Positions 25,621 through 34,662 of a stretch of 64,000 nucleotides of DNA are shown here, in pieces. The notes under the pieces were generated by a model. That model was given only the letters and a program-made list of their open reading frames with translations, was not told the origin of the DNA and made no database searches. Numbering within the stretch: position 1 is the stretch's first letter; every line of letters begins with the position of its first letter. This DNA comes from Polyangium sp. y55x31 (GTDB taxonomy: Bacteria; Myxococcota_A; Polyangia; Polyangiales; Polyangiaceae): NCBI RefSeq assembly GCF_029946505.1, contig NZ_JARZHG010000047.1:1-64000 (forward strand). Reading direction: 5' to 3'. Both the position numbers and the translations under genes were made by a program.

Positions 25621-26163
25621 ATGCGATCACCTGTCTTGCTTTTCGTCGCTACCGTGCTGCTCGCTTCGGCCCCGGCGTCCGCCGACGTCCTCTCGGAGCC
25701 GCCGCAAAACTGCCCCGAAGGAAGCCTGGGCCAGCTCTGCCACGGTCCCCCGCGCTGCGCGCCTCTGCCCTGCACGTCCGACGCCGATTGCCAGGGCGGC
25801 GGGACGTGCAAGGTGAAAGAGCTCTGCATCGAGGACATCAATTGCTCCGGCGGATGGATCGACGCGCCTCCCGTGACGCACGTCGCGGGCACCTGCGACG
25901 CCACCGGCGCGTGCCCGATGGGCGGCACGTGTAAGAAGACCCTGGTCTGCGTGGGCGGATCGATATCGCCGACCTCGGGAAGCGGCGCGGGGACCGGCGC
26001 CGGGAGCGGCGCGGGCGCGGGGGATGGCGGAGGCGACGACGACATCGCCGTGAAGGGTTGCGCGTGTAGCGCGGTCGGCGATCACGCCGCGCCGTGGCTC
26101 GGGCTCGCCATGGTCGCCGTCGGCGCGGGGATCGCCGTGGCGCGAAGGCGGCGCCCGCATTAA
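25621..26163 (+). CDS. Secreted Cys-rich protein with MYXO-CTERM sorting signal
   Basis: 180 aa from ATG 25621, with CGGAGGGT upstream. A signal peptide ends near ASA-DV (about 22). The mature part is Cys-rich, including CTSDADCQGGGTC. A Gly/Ser/Ala linker leads to the tail GCAC (146-149), a hydrophobic span (about 158-173) and RRRR. That tail matches the MYXO-CTERM signal, which directs processing and surface anchoring in myxobacteria by a CAAX-like protease (myxosortase). The TAA stop overlaps the TAA of the convergent signal-peptidase gene. Function otherwise unknown. Confidence 0.85.
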   Translation: MRSPVLLFVATVLLASAPASADVLSEPPQNCPEGSLGQLCHGPPRCAPLPCTSDADCQGGGTCKVKELCIEDINCSGGWIDAPPVTHVAGTCDATGACPMGGTCKKTLVCVGGSISPTSGSGAGTGAGSGAGAGDGGGDDDIAVKGCACSAVGDHAAPWLGLAMVAVGAGIAVARRRRPH

Positions 26164-26939
26164 CGCGCGGGCGGCGTCGTCACGGCGGGTTTTTCCTTCA
26201 AGCACTTTTCCATCGCCGGCCCGAGCGACGCCGCGCCCGCCGGGAGAATGGGCGGCCCGTCCACGGGCGCGGCGGCGCGGCCGGAAAAACCGCCGAGCAG
26301 GATCATCGCCACGTGCCCGAGGACCGTGGAGATCGGCATGCCGCGCCCGATTCCGCCTCTCCAGCTCCGCGAGTCGTGGCTGTTCATTCGGTTGTCGCCG
26401 ATGACGAACGCCTCGCCCGCGGGCACGACCCACGGTCCCTGCACGGCGCCGCAAATCCCGCCCCGACACGATTGCATCGCGCTGCAATCGCTGTCCTTCT
26501 CGCACGACCCTCCGTCGACCGGCCCGTCGAGCAAAACGCCGTAGGCGTGATCGCCGAGCCATTCGATGAAGAGCTCGAACGTCCGCCCCTCCCAATCGTA
26601 CCGGCCCACGCGGCACTGCGGGACGCGAAAGCCATTGATGATCGGCCGTCCGTCCACGAACTCGAGCTTGTCCCCCGGCATCCCGATCACCCGCTTCATG
26701 AAGAGCTGATCCGGGTTCTCGGGAAACGGGAAGACGATCACGTCGCCGCGATGCACCTCGCCGCCCCGCGTCGCAGAGACGTAGTCGCCGGGCACGAGCG
26801 TCGGTAACATCGCCCCGGACGGGACCTTGTACACCTTGACCATCACGCGGAGCACGACGAAGCTCGCGACGAGGAGGCCGAGGATCACATAGGCCCACCA
26901 CGCCGAGCGCTTCTTGCGGGCCGGGGAGGAGTCGGGCAT
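26160..26939 (-). CDS. Signal peptidase I-like protein with altered active site
   Basis: 259 aa. A single N-terminal span (about 14-33) is followed by the S26 peptidase fold. Box B reads KVPSGAMLPTL (38-48). E. coli LepB has PSGSM there, with the second Ser as nucleophile, and this protein has Ala43. The base Lys82 (FMKRVIGMPGD) and box E GDNRMNSHDSRSW (181-193) are kept. An extra Cys-rich insert (about 146-163, CEKDSDC) resembles the Cys motif of its convergent neighbour. Either it is inactive or Ser41 or another residue serves. TAAGGG lies 6 nt upstream of the ATG. Confidence 0.85.
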   Translation of the reverse strand: MPDSSPARKKRSAWWAYVILGLLVASFVVLRVMVKVYKVPSGAMLPTLVPGDYVSATRGGEVHRGDVIVFPFPENPDQLFMKRVIGMPGDKLEFVDGRPIINGFRVPQCRVGRYDWEGRTFELFIEWLGDHAYGVLLDGPVDGGSCEKDSDCSAMQSCRGGICGAVQGPWVVPAGEAFVIGDNRMNSHDSRSWRGGIGRGMPISTVLGHVAMILLGGFSGRAAAPVDGPPILPAGAASLGPAMEKCLKEKPAVTTPPAR

Positions 26940-27067
26940 GGCGAGCCCTTACCCCGATCCGCGCCCGGCGAGAAGCCGCCCACGACGCCACGCCGCGCCC
27001 GTTCATTTTTTCTCTAAGAAACCTCCCGCCCCCCCGTTCTTCGAGCGATCGACGACTCTTCGCGCCC

Positions 27068-27595
27068 ATGCCGAGCGAACCTACGAGCCACTGGGTCCTT
27101 CTCGCGCTCTCGCGCTACGAGGCCCCTTTGCTCCGCTACGCCACGGCCATCGTGGGATCCGCCCAGGCAGCCGACGTGGTGCAGGACACGTTCCTGCGCC
27201 TGTGCAACCAGGACCAGGCGGCGGTGGAGCCGCACCTCCGGGCCTGGCTCTTCACGGTCTGCCGGAACCGGGCCCTCGATGTTCGGCGCGACAAACGACA
27301 CGTCGAATCCGTGGCGGAGGTGGACGAGATCATGCCGGACAATCACCCCGGGCCGTCGGAGGCCCTCGAACGCCGCGAGGCGATGCGCCGCGTCCTCGGC
27401 GCGCTCGATACCCTGCCGGAGCGGCAACGCGAGGCGGTCCTGCTCAAATTCAGCGGCGACCTGAGCTATCAGGAAATCGCGGAGGTGCTCGGAACGAGCG
27501 TTTCGAACGTGGGATTCCTCTTGCATACGGCGCTGCGCGCACTGCGGGAGCACGTGGAGAAGAAGGACCGCGAAACCGAGAGGAGGAGCCGATGA
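27068..27595 (+). CDS. ECF RNA polymerase sigma factor
   Basis: 175 aa. Sigma region 2 is seen at about 17-85 (RYATAIVGSAQAADVVQDTF, then RAWLFTVCRNRALD). Region 4 is at about 115-165 (LPERQREAVLLKFSGDLSYQ, then GTSVSNVGFLLHTALRALRE). It directs RNA polymerase to stress-type promoters. It overlaps the next gene by ATGA, so the anti-sigma/VWA fusion is made with it. AAGAAACC at 27015-27022 resembles an ECF -35 element and could reflect autoregulation, with low certainty. Confidence 0.95.
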   Translation: MPSEPTSHWVLLALSRYEAPLLRYATAIVGSAQAADVVQDTFLRLCNQDQAAVEPHLRAWLFTVCRNRALDVRRDKRHVESVAEVDEIMPDNHPGPSEALERREAMRRVLGALDTLPERQREAVLLKFSGDLSYQEIAEVLGTSVSNVGFLLHTALRALREHVEKKDRETERRSR

Positions 27596-29604
27596 CACTC
27601 TCGAATGACGATCCGCGCCTGCTCTCGTACGTGCTCGGCGAGCTCGACGAGGCGGAGTCACGCGAAATCGAGGCGGCCATCGACGCGAATCCGGAGATCC
27701 GTGCGGAGCTCGACGCCCTGCGGATGACGGCGGAGATGCTGCGCGAAGGTCTCGCGGAGCGCGCGCCGAAGGAGCTCCCGGCAATACAACGAAAGGTGCT
27801 GGAGGAGGCCACGCGCGAGGCGGAAAAACCAAAGGTGGCGCCGGTTCGAAGGCGTTTTCTGCGGCCGACGTTGCTCGCGGCGGCCGCGGCCGCGCTCGTC
27901 GCCATTTCGCTCGGCGTGATGCAGCAGCGTCGCCAAACGGAAGTCGCGAAGGAGCAAGCGCTGCCGGACTTCGGGACGCCCGAGCCGCAACCGAAGGAAA
28001 AGAAGAAGTCGACGGCGCCGCCCCCGAAGGACGACACGAAGATCGACGAGGCGACGCGGCGAGAGGCCCTGAAAATGCTCCAGGAGGAGCGGGCGCGTCA
28101 GGGGAGCGAGGTTGCCGCGAGGATCCCGAAGCCCCGCAGGCTCTCCGCGCGATCGAAGCCGAGGGCCGACGAGAACCCGTTCATCTACACGACGAGCATC
28201 GCGCGCGCGAGTTTCCCGCTCGACGTGGACACGGCCTCGTATTCGCTCGTCGCGCGGTACTTCCAAGAAGCCGGGCGGAGGCCGCCGTCGAGCCTCGTGC
28301 GCGTCGACGAGCTCGTCAATGCATTCCCCTACGAGGACCCGGACCCGGTCGGAGACGCGGCGATCGCCGCCCGGGCCGAGGTCGACACGGCGCCGTGGAA
28401 CCATTCGAACAGGCTCGTGCGCCTCGCGCTGAAAACAGCGCCGGTCGATCCGTCGATCCGACCCCAGGCAAACTTGGTCTTCGTGATCGACGAATCGCAG
28501 GGCTTTGCGAAGGACCCGGACAAACTGCCGCTGCTCCAGGCTGCCTTGCGCAGGCTGGTCTCGCGGCTCGACGATCGGGATCGGCTGACGCTCATCGCGT
28601 ACGGAGGCGCCTCCGACGAGCCACATCTGCCGCCGACGCCGGGCGACGACAAACCCCGGCTCCTCACCGCCATCGACAAGTTCGCGCCGAGCGGGGCGGG
28701 GGGTTCCGGCGGTTCCATGGAGCGGGCCTTCAAGGAGGCGCAGGCGCATTTCGTCGCGGGCGGCGTGAACCGGGTCTTCCTGGCGACGGACGACCATTTC
28801 GCAGCCGATCCGGAGCAAGGCCGGCTCACGGCGCTGATCCGCGAAAAGGCGGCTGCGGGCATTTCGCTCTCGACGCTCGGATTCGGTCCGATGGACGGCC
28901 CGGTCGGACAAACCTTGAAGGCCCTGGCCGAGGAGGGAAAGGGCAGCTTCGCGCAGATCACGAGCCCGGACGCCGCGCGCAGGGAGCTCGTCGACGTGGC
29001 CCTGGGCGCGCGCACGCCGATCGCGAGAGACGTGCGGGTCGAGGTCGATTTCGCTCCTGGGTACGTGCGGTCGTTCCGGCTGATCGGGAACGAGGATCGA
29101 ACGGGACCGGAGCGCGAGTTCCTGGATGCCTGGAAAGGCCCGGTCGATCTGTACGCCGGGCAAGCGGTGACGGCGCTCTACGAGCTCGAACCCAGGCCCG
29201 ACGACTCGGGGGGCTCGGAGGCCCCGCCCGTGCCGTACCTCCTCACGCTGCGGGTCCATTACAACGATGCGTCGGGGCAAACCCAGGAGATCGAGGTGCC
29301 GCTCCGGGACGAATGGCGTCGGGAGGTGAGCACGGATTTCTACTTCGCCGCGGCGGTGGCGGGGTTTGGCCTGCTCCTGCGCGATTCGCCGTACAAGGGG
29401 AACCTGACGCTCGCGGACGTGGTGACCATGGCCAGAAAAAACCTCGGCGCGGATCCCGGCGGGCACAGGGCCCGCTTCGTGAACCTGCTCGAGCTCGTGG
29501 AGTTCACGCCCGGGGTTGCAGCGATGCAGGCAGCACCCAAGAAGCCGCCGCGCCGCAAGGGGTCGCTGTGCCCGCCCGGAGATTCGCTCTGCAGCGACCT
29601 TTGA
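27592..29604 (+). CDS. Anti-sigma-like / YfbK-type VWA fusion protein
   Basis: 670 aa, ATG 27592 with AGGAGG 5 nt upstream. The N-terminal ~75 residues form a zinc-less anti-sigma-like helical domain (LLSYVLGELDEAESREIEA). A membrane span lies at 92-109, then a charged linker. A YfbK-type segment (FPLDVDTASYSLVARYF, 208-224), a VWA domain and a YfbK C-terminal region follow. The MIDAS reads DESQG (300-304) instead of DVSGS, so metal binding may be lost. It is coupled to the ECF sigma gene, so it probably holds sigma at the membrane and responds to an envelope cue through the VWA part; that is inference. Confidence 0.87.
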   Translation: MTLSNDDPRLLSYVLGELDEAESREIEAAIDANPEIRAELDALRMTAEMLREGLAERAPKELPAIQRKVLEEATREAEKPKVAPVRRRFLRPTLLAAAAAALVAISLGVMQQRRQTEVAKEQALPDFGTPEPQPKEKKKSTAPPPKDDTKIDEATRREALKMLQEERARQGSEVAARIPKPRRLSARSKPRADENPFIYTTSIARASFPLDVDTASYSLVARYFQEAGRRPPSSLVRVDELVNAFPYEDPDPVGDAAIAARAEVDTAPWNHSNRLVRLALKTAPVDPSIRPQANLVFVIDESQGFAKDPDKLPLLQAALRRLVSRLDDRDRLTLIAYGGASDEPHLPPTPGDDKPRLLTAIDKFAPSGAGGSGGSMERAFKEAQAHFVAGGVNRVFLATDDHFAADPEQGRLTALIREKAAAGISLSTLGFGPMDGPVGQTLKALAEEGKGSFAQITSPDAARRELVDVALGARTPIARDVRVEVDFAPGYVRSFRLIGNEDRTGPEREFLDAWKGPVDLYAGQAVTALYELEPRPDDSGGSEAPPVPYLLTLRVHYNDASGQTQEIEVPLRDEWRREVSTDFYFAAAVAGFGLLLRDSPYKGNLTLADVVTMARKNLGADPGGHRARFVNLLELVEFTPGVAAMQAAPKKPPRRKGSLCPPGDSLCSDL

Positions 29605-29624
29605 TCAGGCCGGCGCGCCCTCGC

Positions 29625-31343
29625 TCAGCCCGCAGCCTGGGGCTCGGGCTCGGCCGGGGGTGCGACGGCCGCAGGTTGCGCCGCCGCGGCGGCCGCCGCT
29701 TCCTCCATCGCGCGCACGGCCGCGGCGTCCTCCTCGGCGAGGATGCGATCACTCTCGCCGAGCGCGGCCTCGTGCGCGGCGATGACGCGCCTCACGCGGC
29801 TCCGCGCGAGCGCGAAGAACATGAGCCCGAGCAGGCCCCACACCGCCGAAGCGACCACCGCGGCCGCGACGAGCATCTCCTCGCCGCTCGTCTCCACCGC
29901 GCCCACCGCGACGAAGACGTAAATCGGCGACGGCGCGGCCACGATGAGCGCGCTGCGACCGGCCGTCGACGCGAAGATGCCCGCGATCGCCGCGACGATC
30001 CACGGCCCCACGGCGACGAGGAAATGCACCGCGAGGAGCAAGATGCGCGAGAGCAATGCGGTGCTCGACCGCGCCCGCAAGAACGCGCCGAACCCCACGG
30101 AGAACAGGTAAAACGACCCCGCGTAGAGCGCGACGAGTAGGATCTGCTTGCTGTTCTCCGTGGGACTCCCGTTGTTCATCACGGCGATGAGCCCGACCGC
30201 GACCGGCAGCAAGAACGCGAACGCGGCCCCGCCGAGCTGCATCATCGACGTGCCGACGATGCCCGGCCCGAGCAGCCTCCGGAGCGGGCCCACGCCCTGC
30301 CGATCCCAGTGCAATCGCACGCGCCGCGAGGGCCCGAGCGAGTCGCCGAGGAAGAGGTAGACCGAGCCCACCAGAAAGACGAGGAGCACGCAGATGCCCG
30401 CGATGGCAACCGCGGTCTCGTCGTACGAGTCGACCGCGACGATCGGCGCAGCCGTGCACAGCGCGAAGACCGGCGCGGCTACGAGGAACCAGCGCTTGAG
30501 GCCCGTCGAGCGATCGTCCGTGATGCTCGTGAGGTTCGCGATCGTGACCTCGTAGAGGAACCACGCAGGCAACGCCGTCGCCACGATCGGCAGGAGGATC
30601 AAGCAGAGGACGTACGTGAGGTCGAAGGGCGCGCGCGCGTACGCCGTCGGCAGCCAGACCGGCGGTCCGTCCGGCACGCCGGGCCAGGCGCGATGCGCGG
30701 GGATCGAGAGCCCCACGCCGAGCCAGCCGTAGACGTTGAGCGAGACGATCACCGCGCAGATCAACGTGACCACGAGCGCGGCGCGCAGGCTGTTCATCTT
30801 CGAGCTCACCGCGAGCCCGAAGGCGACCGCGAGCGCCGCGATGAGGAACAAGAAGCCAAACGCGACGATCGTCTCCGTCGCGGTGACGCCGCCGAACAGG
30901 AACGGCAGCGCGCCGACGGGCGCGAGCATCACCACGTACATGCTGATCGACGTGTACGCGGCGAGGAATTTTCCGCGCGCGATCACCGCGGGTCGCAGCC
31001 CCGTGAGGATCACGGCTTCCCAGGTGCGCCCTTCGCGCTCCGAGGCGATCGCGTTCGCCGCGACCGCGGGCCCGACGAACGTGACCACGAAGTACGCGAG
31101 CGAGAAGAAGACCTGGAAGAGGACGTACCCCGTGGTCGCGGGGCTCTCGTTGATCGAGACGAGGCCGCCGATCGAGGCGATCGCGAGCGTCGCGAGGATC
31201 GAGAGCACGCAAAGGATGATCGGCGTGCGCACGAGGCGCGCGGACTGGCGGAGCTCGCGGATCCAGATGGGGTTCGGATCGTCGAGCAGGCGGCGCAGGC
31301 GCGAGGCGCCCGCGTTCGGGGCGGTTCCGGTCTGCGCGCTCAT
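29625..31343 (-). CDS. ABC-type transporter permease subunit
   Basis: 572 aa with about 12 predicted membrane segments. The N-terminal PNPIWIRELRQSARLVRTP stretch and the later SEREGRTWEAVILTGLRPAVI loop are typical of ABC-2 type (GldF/NosY-like) permeases. A basic cytoplasmic loop and an Ala/Glu/Pro-rich C-terminus are present. Its ATG overlaps the stop of the ATPase gene by 4 bp (ATGA). Last gene of the MoxR half-operon. The substrate is unknown; in related clusters the exporter sits next to MoxR and VWA proteins. Confidence 0.88.
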   Translation of the reverse strand: MSAQTGTAPNAGASRLRRLLDDPNPIWIRELRQSARLVRTPIILCVLSILATLAIASIGGLVSINESPATTGYVLFQVFFSLAYFVVTFVGPAVAANAIASEREGRTWEAVILTGLRPAVIARGKFLAAYTSISMYVVMLAPVGALPFLFGGVTATETIVAFGFLFLIAALAVAFGLAVSSKMNSLRAALVVTLICAVIVSLNVYGWLGVGLSIPAHRAWPGVPDGPPVWLPTAYARAPFDLTYVLCLILLPIVATALPAWFLYEVTIANLTSITDDRSTGLKRWFLVAAPVFALCTAAPIVAVDSYDETAVAIAGICVLLVFLVGSVYLFLGDSLGPSRRVRLHWDRQGVGPLRRLLGPGIVGTSMMQLGGAAFAFLLPVAVGLIAVMNNGSPTENSKQILLVALYAGSFYLFSVGFGAFLRARSSTALLSRILLLAVHFLVAVGPWIVAAIAGIFASTAGRSALIVAAPSPIYVFVAVGAVETSGEEMLVAAAVVASAVWGLLGLMFFALARSRVRRVIAAHEAALGESDRILAEEDAAAVRAMEEAAAAAAAQPAAVAPPAEPEPQAAG

Positions 31344-32563
31344 TGCACGTCTCCACGCGTGACTTCGAGGAAGATGCGCTCGAGCTCGTTCCTCTCCGGC
31401 TCCACGCCCACGATGCCGATGTTGCGGTGCACGAGGTGGGTCACCATCTCCGCGATCTTCGTCTCCGTGCCCTGGTAGCCCACGTGCACGACGCCGCCGA
31501 GGACGCTGACCTCGACGATCCCGGGCCCGCCGCGCAGGAAGTACGCAGCGGCCTCGGGATTGCCGAGGACACGCAGCTTCACCCGACGAACGTTCGGCGT
31601 GGGCGGGACCGGCGCCGGCACGTGCGGCTGCGGTGGGGCCGCGCTCGCGCTCGGATCGATCGCGGGCACGGGCGCGCCCGCGGCCTCGGGCGAAGCGGGC
31701 GCGGCTTGCCCGGGGGGCGTGGGCGCGGGCGTGGGCACGAGCGCGCGCACGCCCGGCGGCACGTACCGCGGCGGCGGCGCGTGGCCGTGGGCCTCGGCCG
31801 CGCGGATCGCTTCGAGGCGCGCCGAGATCTCGTGGATCGGACCTGCGACGACGAGGCGGCCACGTTCGAGGATGCCGATCGAGGTGCAGACGTCGCTGAG
31901 CTCCGTGAGGATGTGCGACGAGAGGAAGATCGTCTTGCCGAGGCCACGCAGCTCCAGCAAGAGATCGCGGATCTCGATGCGGGCGCGGGGATCGAGATCA
32001 CTCGCCGGTTCGTCGAGGATGAGCACCTTCGGGTCGTGCAGGAGGATACGCGCGAGCTGAAGCCGTTGCTTCATGCCTTTCGACATCTCGGCGACGAGCC
32101 GATCCTGCAGCTTGCCGAGGTCGGTCAGCTCGAGGACCGCGTCGACCACGCTGATCGAGGGCACGCGGAACGAGTCCGCGAAGAACTCGAGGTACTCGCG
32201 CACCGTGATGCGATCGTAGACGCCCGCGTGATCCGGCATGTAGCCGATCACCTTGCGCACGGCCTCGGGGTCGAGCGTGACGTCGATCCCGTCGATCTCC
32301 ACGCGCCCGGCCATGGGCTCGAGCAGCGTGGCCATCACGCGGATCGTCGTGGTCTTTCCGGCGCCGTTCGGCCCGATGAAGCCGAAGATCTCGCCGGCGC
32401 CGACGTCGAAGGTCACGTCGCGCAGGACGTCGCGGTTGGCGAAGCGGTGCCAGAGGTGGCGCACGCGGATCGTCGGCGGCGCAGGCACGACCAACGCAGG
32501 CGGCTCGACCGCGGTCGCCGGCGATCGCTCCCAGGCGGGCGGCGTCTCGACGGGCTCGCTCAC
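31340..32563 (-). CDS. ABC transporter ATP-binding protein
   Basis: 407 aa from GTG 32563, overlapping the preceding stop as GTGA. Walker A GPNGAGKT is at 64-71. The signature is MSKGMKQR (160-167), the variant usual in ABC-2 exporters, and Walker B is LILDEP 181-186. The ATPase core ends near 250. An Ala/Pro-rich linker and a small C-terminal domain (VRRVKLRVLGNPEAAAYFLR onward) follow, which may bind the permease. The longer frame to 33628 is antisense noise. Partner of the downstream permease. Confidence 0.92.
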   Translation of the reverse strand: MSEPVETPPAWERSPATAVEPPALVVPAPPTIRVRHLWHRFANRDVLRDVTFDVGAGEIFGFIGPNGAGKTTTIRVMATLLEPMAGRVEIDGIDVTLDPEAVRKVIGYMPDHAGVYDRITVREYLEFFADSFRVPSISVVDAVLELTDLGKLQDRLVAEMSKGMKQRLQLARILLHDPKVLILDEPASDLDPRARIEIRDLLLELRGLGKTIFLSSHILTELSDVCTSIGILERGRLVVAGPIHEISARLEAIRAAEAHGHAPPPRYVPPGVRALVPTPAPTPPGQAAPASPEAAGAPVPAIDPSASAAPPQPHVPAPVPPTPNVRRVKLRVLGNPEAAAYFLRGGPGIVEVSVLGGVVHVGYQGTETKIAEMVTHLVHRNIGIVGVEPERNELERIFLEVTRGDVQ

Positions 32564-34662
32564 GGCCGACCTCCGTATCCGACGATCCGCACGAGCAGCC
32601 GATCTCGTTCGAGCTTGAGGCCCGCGTCCGAGGTCTTGCCCTCGCCTCCGTCGAGCTGACCGAGGAGCACCGGCACGTCCTCGGGGAACCAGTCCACGAG
32701 CCCGCCCGCGCTGTTCTCGACGGCGATCCATGCGTCGCTGAGCCCGGGCGCGTCGGCGTTGATCAAGGTGCCCAGGTAGTGCCCGGCGAGCGGATGAAGA
32801 TCCAGACCTCCCGCGCGCCGCGTGCCGCCGATCTGCCGGACCCAGGTCGTCCCCTGGGGCGACGCCTTCACGTCCTTGCCCGCGCTCGCGAGCACCCGCT
32901 CGCCGTCCTTGATCGTCGGGAAATACCGCGGCTGAAGCCCCGGCAAGACGAGCACGGCGGCGCGCAGATCGTGGCCGCTCCGGTTCGTCACGGCCGTGTC
33001 CTTGTCGCCCTCGCGCACGATCGAGATCCCCTCGCCCACGTCGGCGAACCCGTCCTCGCGCACGACCACGGTTTGCCAGGGCAGGATCGCGAGATCGACG
33101 AGGCGCGCGCCGTCGCGATCGACGAGCATGTGATCGTCGATCGTCGCGGGCGCGGCCACGACCGCGGTGGTGACCACGCTCGACCCGTCGCTCGTGCGAA
33201 CGGTGAGATCCTTCGATCGCGGCGTGAAGAAGCCGCGCCACCGCCGCGCCGTGCCCTTCGTCATGCCCGCGCCCGCCTCGACGAGCGTGAGGTGGCGCGA
33301 CCGGCCCGTGAGGCCCTTCGCGACGAGGCCGAGGAGCACGACCGCGAAAAACGCGATCGCCGAAAGGATCGGCAACCACACGAGCGCGCGCAGCGGTTTG
33401 CCCTTGTTCGCGTGCATCGTGAAGTTCACGGGCCCCGCGAGGACCGCGTAGACGATGAGCAGCAGCGCGGCGACCGCGATCCCCCAGCGCGAGCTCTCGT
33501 TCGGATCGAGCTCCTGCCGCACGCGATCGAGATCCACGGTGCCGGGCGAGCCGCCTTGGCGGTAGACGATCGAGCTCTTTCGATCGAAGGCCTTGCGCGT
33601 GAGATCGAGCACGCGCGCCTGCGCCCAAGGGTCGTCCACCGCGGGCTTGCGCGTGGGATCGAAGGCGAGCAGGTGAACCTCGCCGAGCCCGTACGTCGCG
33701 GACGCGCCGTAGCGGCTGCCGCGCAGGTTGCCGCCGGAGAAACCGGCGAGCGTCTTTGCGACCTCCTCGCTCGCCGCCTCGGCGAAGGGGATCGTCTTCG
33801 TGGCGTTCGAGGGCGCCGAAGGAAGGACGAGCTCCCGGAGCGTCTCGGAGTGCACCGACGTCTGCGTGATCTCGCCGCCCGCGAACGCGGCGAGGATCGG
33901 GCTCCGGATGTCCTCGGGGCGCGCGAGCGCGACGGCCAGCGTGCCGCCGGCAAGCACGTAGCCGCTCAGCGCTTCGAGCTCGGCCGCGCCGATCTTCACG
34001 AGCGTGTCCGAGCGCATGAGCACGGCCGACGCAGGCGCGTAGAGCGCCGCGCGATCGGGCAGGATCGGATCCCCCGTCGCCGGATCGAAGCGCGGCGCGC
34101 CCACCTTGAGCTGCGGCCCCGCGCCATACGCGCCGTAGCCACCCCAGGGCGAGAACAGCGGCGAGATCGCGGCGTCGTGCAACGCGCCCTTGATCCGCGA
34201 CGTCTCGCTCACGTCGAGCAGGAAAACCTCCTGCATGTTCGTCACGGCCGCCGTGTGCGAGCCGAGCACCGTGCCCGCGTCGTCCCGCGCGACGACGGTG
34301 GTCTCGCCGTACACGCTTCCGTGTGTCGGCAACCGGACGATCACGCTCGTCCCCGCGCCGACGACGAACGGCGCCGTCGCGCGGAAGCGCATCTGGTCCG
34401 AGTGCAGCCGGGAGAGGACCTCGACCTCGCCCCGCAGCGGCTTCGCCTCGTTGTTCTGCACCCGCACGAGGAACCCGCTCCAGCCCGCGGGCGTCGGCGA
34501 GGTCGAGCCGAGCAGCGGCGCGACCTCGAAGGACACGTTCGCTCGCCCCGGCGGGGGCACCTCCGCGATGGACGTGGCGGCGAGGTTCGGCGCAGGTTCG
34601 GCGTGCGTCGCGACCGGCGCGAGCGCGAGGATCGGGACCAGGGACAGCGCGCGGAGCCTCAT
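32560..34662 (-). CDS. Secreted/membrane protein of the MoxR operon (GAT-like fold likely)
   Basis: 700 aa. The signal peptide (about 1-21, ending THAEP) is followed by a beta-rich domain. A Rossmann-like segment (SGYVLAGGTLAVALARPEDI, then YGLGEVHLLAFDPTRKP) resembles the GAT-like parts of VWA-cluster proteins. Two membrane spans lie near 395-460, and a beta-rich C-terminal domain follows. No catalytic triad is recognised. It overlaps the MoxR gene by ATGA and the ATPase gene by GTGA, so it is translated as part of this set. A periplasmic partner of the complex is likely. Confidence 0.8.
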   Translation of the reverse strand: MRLRALSLVPILALAPVATHAEPAPNLAATSIAEVPPPGRANVSFEVAPLLGSTSPTPAGWSGFLVRVQNNEAKPLRGEVEVLSRLHSDQMRFRATAPFVVGAGTSVIVRLPTHGSVYGETTVVARDDAGTVLGSHTAAVTNMQEVFLLDVSETSRIKGALHDAAISPLFSPWGGYGAYGAGPQLKVGAPRFDPATGDPILPDRAALYAPASAVLMRSDTLVKIGAAELEALSGYVLAGGTLAVALARPEDIRSPILAAFAGGEITQTSVHSETLRELVLPSAPSNATKTIPFAEAASEEVAKTLAGFSGGNLRGSRYGASATYGLGEVHLLAFDPTRKPAVDDPWAQARVLDLTRKAFDRKSSIVYRQGGSPGTVDLDRVRQELDPNESSRWGIAVAALLLIVYAVLAGPVNFTMHANKGKPLRALVWLPILSAIAFFAVVLLGLVAKGLTGRSRHLTLVEAGAGMTKGTARRWRGFFTPRSKDLTVRTSDGSSVVTTAVVAAPATIDDHMLVDRDGARLVDLAILPWQTVVVREDGFADVGEGISIVREGDKDTAVTNRSGHDLRAAVLVLPGLQPRYFPTIKDGERVLASAGKDVKASPQGTTWVRQIGGTRRAGGLDLHPLAGHYLGTLINADAPGLSDAWIAVENSAGGLVDWFPEDVPVLLGQLDGGEGKTSDAGLKLERDRLLVRIVGYGGRP

